This document shows, piece by piece, positions 59,835 through 64,000 of a DNA stretch of 64,000 nucleotides. A program made the position numbers and the translations under genes. The notes beneath the pieces are model-generated. The model was given only the letters and a program-made list of their open reading frames with translations, was not told the DNA's origin and did not search any database. This DNA is from Hyaloraphidium curvatum (taxonomy: Eukaryota; Monoblepharomycota; Hyaloraphidiomycetes; Hyaloraphidiales; Hyaloraphidiaceae), in NCBI GenBank assembly GCA_025558095.1, contig JAIVFI010000011.1, positions 496,001-560,000 on the forward strand, given 5' to 3'. Positions within the stretch are counted from its first letter, which is position 1. Each line of letters starts with the position of its first letter.

Positions 59835-60513
59835 CTACGACAGCGGGGGGTAGTAGCCTCCGACGACGGGCGTCGTCGAGGGCCCCGACGGCGTCATCCT
59901 GAAGTACCTGAACTCGAGGCTCCGGGCCTCCCCGAACGTCCACGTCTCGACCGTGCCCTGGCCCGCGTTCGTCGAGATGCTGTAGCTCAGGACCCGCGGC
60001 TCCACGATTTCGTACTCCTGCACGGGTCGCGGGGTAGGGCCGGCACGGACGACGAGCACGACCATGCGCTCCAGCCGGTCGTTCCGGTGCAGCTTCGTCA
60101 TCTGCGAGGGCGGGTCCGCGGCCAGCCCATCCAACACGTTGGCACAATCAGGATGAGCTCGGACAAGCACGAAAAGCGCTGCCCACCAGGACGGGGCTCG
60201 AAATGTCGGGCACCTTGGTGACCGTGAAGGTGTGCGGGAGTGTGCGGGAGTTGAACGAAAAGGTCGTGACCTCGACGAGGTTCTCGTAGCCGCGGTCCCG
60301 TGCCTCGCCGCGCACCGCGCGGCCATCGTCGGTGATGCGCACTGCGGTGCGGAACGCGGAGGGCGGGCGGGAAACGCGGGGTGAGTGGGCTTCGGGCGGA
60401 GCGCTGGGCGGGCGGGACGCACGGTAGATGTCGACGGGCTGCTGCCCCAGGGCCGCGAGAGGCAATATGAAGAGGCACGCCGCGACGGCGGCGAGCAACG
60501 ACCGGAGCTCCAT
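59835..60513 (-). CDS. Secreted protein with Hcp-like (type VI secretion tube) fold
   Basis: Exons on the minus strand: 60187-60513 and 59835-60101, with an 85-bp intron; 197 aa. Signal peptide MELRSLLAAVAACLFILPLA. Residues ~65-190 follow the Hcp pattern closely: GEARDRGYENLVEVTTFSF, HTFTVTKVPDISSPVL, then RMVVLVVRAG, VQEYEIVEPRVLSYSIS, TVETWTFGEARSLEF. Bacterial Hcp proteins read G-x-x-D-x-H-x-x-W-I-x-V-x-S…FTVTK..D.SSP.L…Y.I.L…ETxxF.Y. The intron and signal peptide show it is a eukaryotic gene now. It is tail-to-tail with the sugar dehydrogenase (32 bp apart). The role is unknown; acquisition from bacteria is an inference. Confidence 0.65.
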
Positions 60514-60716
60514 CTGTTCGACCGAGGCCTGGGGGGATCACTCGCGGGCGGTTTCCGGGTCCGCAAGCCTTGCTGCGGCCAAAGCCGGAAACGACAATGA
60601 CTCGAAGTCAAGATTACGATGCAACTAGTTTCAGCTACAAAATGGTCAAATGATCAAGTTCCTGTGAGGGTAGCGGTATTCCGAAGGAGGTGGGCGAGCA
60701 GACGATGTCAAGCAGG

Positions 60717-63700
60717 TCATTGGAGCTGGGTAGAGTTGAGGGCATTCAGGAGGCGCTCGACGTCTCCCACAGTGTCGACGTAGGTCTTTGCTTCCGTCTA
60801 GAAAGGACCACGATCCGTCAGCTTTTAGCAAAGAGGGCGCAATCCGATCGTCGCGAAACGCACCTGCTTCTTGCCGACTGTGCACGTGATGGCGTTGTCG
60901 ACGTCGTGCAGCATGGAAAAGACGACCTCGTCCGTCTTGCCGTCGCCAACGCAGAGGATGAAGTCGGCGTCAGGAAAGTCCCTGAGGATGGCGCGGGCCG
61001 CCGTTGACTTGTCCACCATGGATGGCCGCAGCTCCAGCGTGCGGTTGCCGAGGATGATCTGCCGCGCTCGTGAGCTTCGCGTGCGGGTAATGGTCACGCA
61101 ACGGACACCCACCGACACGGCCATGTGGCTTAGGATCTTTTCCAGGTTGCTCTGCAACTCGGAAGCCTGCCAGCTGCCAAATTCTGAGGCCGTAACCGGT
61201 CAGTCCAACTCAACGACCTATAGAAGACTCGATTTACACGCACCGGGATCCGCGTTGCGGTAGTGGAACGTGACGTTGATCTCCTTCTCCTCGATGAAGG
61301 AACCCGGCGTCCGCTCCATGTAGTGCTGGAAGAGCGGCCTGATGGTGTCTTTCCACGTGTTGTCAACGGGGTCGACGAGCGCGAACCATCCGTTGTCGCG
61401 CCTGCGCGGCATGGACGGGAACCGCTGCGCGCTCGGGCTGTAGCCCATCCCGGGCGAGTTGGCGAGCCCGCTCCGTCCGCGCGGGGACCCGACCGTCGCC
61501 TCCGAAACGGACCCGCGGTGCCGGGCGCTCGAGCCGTCGCTGCCGATGCTGAAGGCCCGCGACCTCTGCTGGCCGCTGTCGCCGATGCTGATCGGCCGCT
61601 GCAGCGGCCCGTCGGCGCTGGAAATGGTGCGCTGCCTGGTCTGCGGCACCGGCAGGGCGGATTCGCCGATGTGGATGTCGTCCGGCTCCGGAATCTCGGG
61701 GCTCTTGGGCGACTCGCTCTCGAGGGCCTCCCAGAGCTTCTGCGGGTGCTTGTAGAAGCATCCGTGCTCGGCCGAGAGCCCGACGCCCGTGCCTTCGAAC
61801 CACCGCTCGAGGTGCATCCTGGAACGGCCCGACAGAACGTAGACGTAAGTGTCCTTCTTCATCGCGAGATTGCGCAGCATGTCGACAATGTGCGCGGATG
61901 GCTTGGCTGCAGGCTGGTCAGAAAAATGACGTCGAGGAATGCTGCGTTCGAACGAACCATATTCGGCGAGCTTGTGTGTCGCCGTCAGCGTGCCGTCGTA
62001 GTCGAGCAGGATGACCTTCTTGCCCTTGGATGCCGCGTACTTTTGCACGACGGTGTTCGTCTCGAGCTTTGGCAACGACATCCTGCTGTCGTACTCGGCG
62101 GCAACCCTCTGCCAAACCGCCAGATCAGCTTACTGCCGAAAGACAAAAGGCCCGGGGCACGCACCGTTAGCTCGGCAACGAAGCTGGTTCCCCAGTAGGC
62201 AGCCGTGTACTTGGTCACGTAGCGGTAAAGCTTCTGGTAGTTCTCCGCCCTCGCCTTGTCCGACATGGTCACGGCGTCGTGGATCGCATGCGCCAGCTCC
62301 TCCGTGTTCCACGGGTTGACGATAATGGAGCCGTTGAGGCTCTGCGCGGCGCCGGCAAACTCGGAAAGCACCATGACGCCGTGCCGCTCCTGCTGGCACG
62401 CGATGTACTCGTACGAGACGAGGTTCATGCCGTCCCGGGTCGAGGAGACGATGCAGGCGTCCGAGATGGCGTAGAGGGCGACGAGCTCCTCGAAGGTGAC
62501 GGACTTGTGCATGAAGTGGATTGGCATGTAGTCGACCGTGCCTGCCGAAACAGGTCAGACCGTGCTGCGACAGATGAAGAGCAAACTCACCAAAACGTCC
62601 GTTGATCCTGCCAACGAGTTCGTTTACCACCGTCTGCAGCCGCTGGTACTCCTCCACATCCTGCCGGCTGGGTACGGCGACCTGCACGAGCACCACCTTC
62701 TCGACCCATTCCGGGTGCTTGCTCAGGAACAGCTCCAGCGCGTGGAGCTTCTGCGGCACGCCCTTGATGTAGTCGAGCCGGTCCACGCCGACGAGGATCT
62801 TGGTCCCGGCGAACTTGGCCTCGAGCCGCGCGATCCGCTGCTTGATCGAAGGCTTCTGGAGGCCCTCGGCGAACTTGTCGGGGTCGATGCCGATGGGGAA
62901 GGTGCCCACGTGGACCAGGCGGCCCTCGAACTCGACGCCGTTGGGCATCGAGTGGAGGCCGAGGACGCGGGTGCAGGAGGAGAGGAAGTGTCGGGCTGCC
63001 AACTCACGCTTCAGTAACACTTCTCGGCGTCAGCCGCCAGATCCTCACCGTAGTCGTAGGTGTGGAACCCAAGCAGGTCCGAGTGCACCACGCCCATCAG
63101 AACTTCGCGTCGGACGGGAAGAATTCTGATCAAGGACGGGCCGTCAAGTGTGTCGTGGCGAACGGAACCCACTCCAAACTCACCGATAGATTTCCGAGCT
63201 GGGAAACGGCGTGTGCAGGAAGAAACCGATCTTGACGTTCAGCTTGGGATCAATCCGCTGGCGCAACATCATTGGAACGAGCATCTGAAGACGCGTGTTG
63301 AGTGGGGGAGGAGGACAAGCCGTTCCAGTCCTTCTCACCAGGTGGTAGTCGTGGATCCAGACCAGGTCGTCCTCCTTCACAATCTCGCTGATGGCATCGG
63401 CAAAGATCTCGTTGCACCGCTGGTAAGCGTCCCAGTATACCTCGGAGAACGAGATTTCGCCCGGGTGGTAGTGGAACAGGGGCCAGAGGATCGAGTTGGA
63501 GAAGCCGTTGTAGTGCTTGTCGGCCAGGTCGTCGGGAACAAACACCGGCACGGAGGAGTGCTGGCTCCGGAGCTGGTTCTTGACCGTTTCCTGCTCCTCA
63601 GGGGAGACTTCGAGGCCTGCCGGGGAGTCGCGTAAGAAACACCGCCCGCGCCGCCAAACGGGCCAACCAACCGGGCCATCCGATCCACGTGAACGACATC

Positions 63701-63900
63701 TGCTTCTTCAGCCCGCTCAGGGCCGACACCAGGCCGCCGGAGCTCATCGCGAACTTCCAGCCGTTCTCGGTCTTGGTTATCGTGATGGGCAGGCGGTTCG
63801 ACACGCAGAGCAAGCGTCCGGTGACGCCGGGGGAAAGATGGCCCTCGGGCTCGGCGGCAGAAGGGCCGGGTTCCGACGGAGCGGTGCCGTTGGCGGCCAT
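60717..63900 (-). CDS. Bifunctional trehalose-6-phosphate synthase/phosphatase
   Basis: Ten exons (minus strand): 63672-63900, 63339-63616, 63184-63284, 63049-63125, 62591-62995, 62165-62541, 61958-62108, 61244-61906, 60864-61183 and 60717-60797; 893 aa. The synthase part (GT20) keeps its key residues: VSNRLP, SGGL, WPLFHYHPG, WIHDYHL, LHTPFPSSE, GVDRLDYIKG, DGMNLVSYEY. It joins UDP-glucose and glucose-6-phosphate. The phosphatase part (HAD) has DYDGTLT, VLSGRS and GDGKTDE and releases trehalose. Both look catalytically intact, unlike yeast Tps2, whose synthase part is inactive. A ~90-residue Ser/Arg-rich insert (QRTISSADG, RAFSIGSDGS) splits the phosphatase domain. The exon boundary at 61907-61957 is a 51-bp intron that could also be read through. 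Confidence 0.9.
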
Positions 63901-64000
63901 CGTTGCGGGGCACGTCAGCGGGTGGGGCGCCTGTCGTGCTCCGCGCGCTGCACACGTCGAAACTCCCGAAAGACCGCGGAACTGCGGTCAGGGCATATGA

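Overview
This window is eukaryotic nuclear DNA from a GC-rich, intron-containing genome. Its genes are split by short GT-AG introns of about 44-92 bp. A Crz1-type zinc-finger protein, a TPS/TPP trehalose enzyme, an APC8 subunit and a WTAP-like protein suggest an early-diverging (chytrid-grade) fungus. That placement is inference from gene content; no rRNA or other taxonomic marker is present.

Layout. Positions 1-5157 hold host genes: a WTAP/Mum2-like fragment (-), a small CxxC protein (+), an F-box-like protein (-) and CDC23/APC8 (+). Positions 5527-43948 are dominated by mobile DNA. A Ty3/gypsy-type LTR retrotransposon (copy 1, 6083-14698, 476-bp LTRs, 4-bp target duplication) sits inside the coding sequence of a minus-strand host gene. 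A second related element (B) begins 160 bp upstream of that gene's start codon, and its 5' LTR carries a 1163-bp fragment of a non-LTR retrotransposon with an 11-bp target duplication. The segment internal region + LTR + host-gene 5' half + LTR-with-LINE is repeated three times head to tail with a period of 11,079 bp (6559-39794). A fourth, diverged and truncated internal region follows, ending at 43948. The elements encode Gag with a CCHC knuckle, a Pol reached through a canonical -1 frameshift site, and an unusual third ORF with its own TATA promoter. The integrase catalytic core is missing.

Positions 44257-46092 hold a divergent pair of IRG-like (p47-type) GTPase genes, both damaged: one by a 46-bp tandem duplication, the other by an in-frame TAG. 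From 47041 to the end ordinary host genes resume: a membrane-anchored SET-domain protein, a secreted Cys-rich protein, a HERP-like ubiquitin-domain ER protein (-), two multi-pass membrane proteins, a Crz1-like factor with a calcineurin-docking motif, a secreted glucose/sorbosone-dehydrogenase fused to an NPCBM-like module, a secreted protein with a type VI secretion Hcp-like fold (-), and a bifunctional trehalose-6-phosphate synthase/phosphatase (-).

The host genes form no operon. The main biological story is nested and amplified transposons that split a host gene and multiplied its promoter-proximal half. Exon coordinates below were worked out by hand from splice signals and reading-frame continuity and have not been checked against transcripts.
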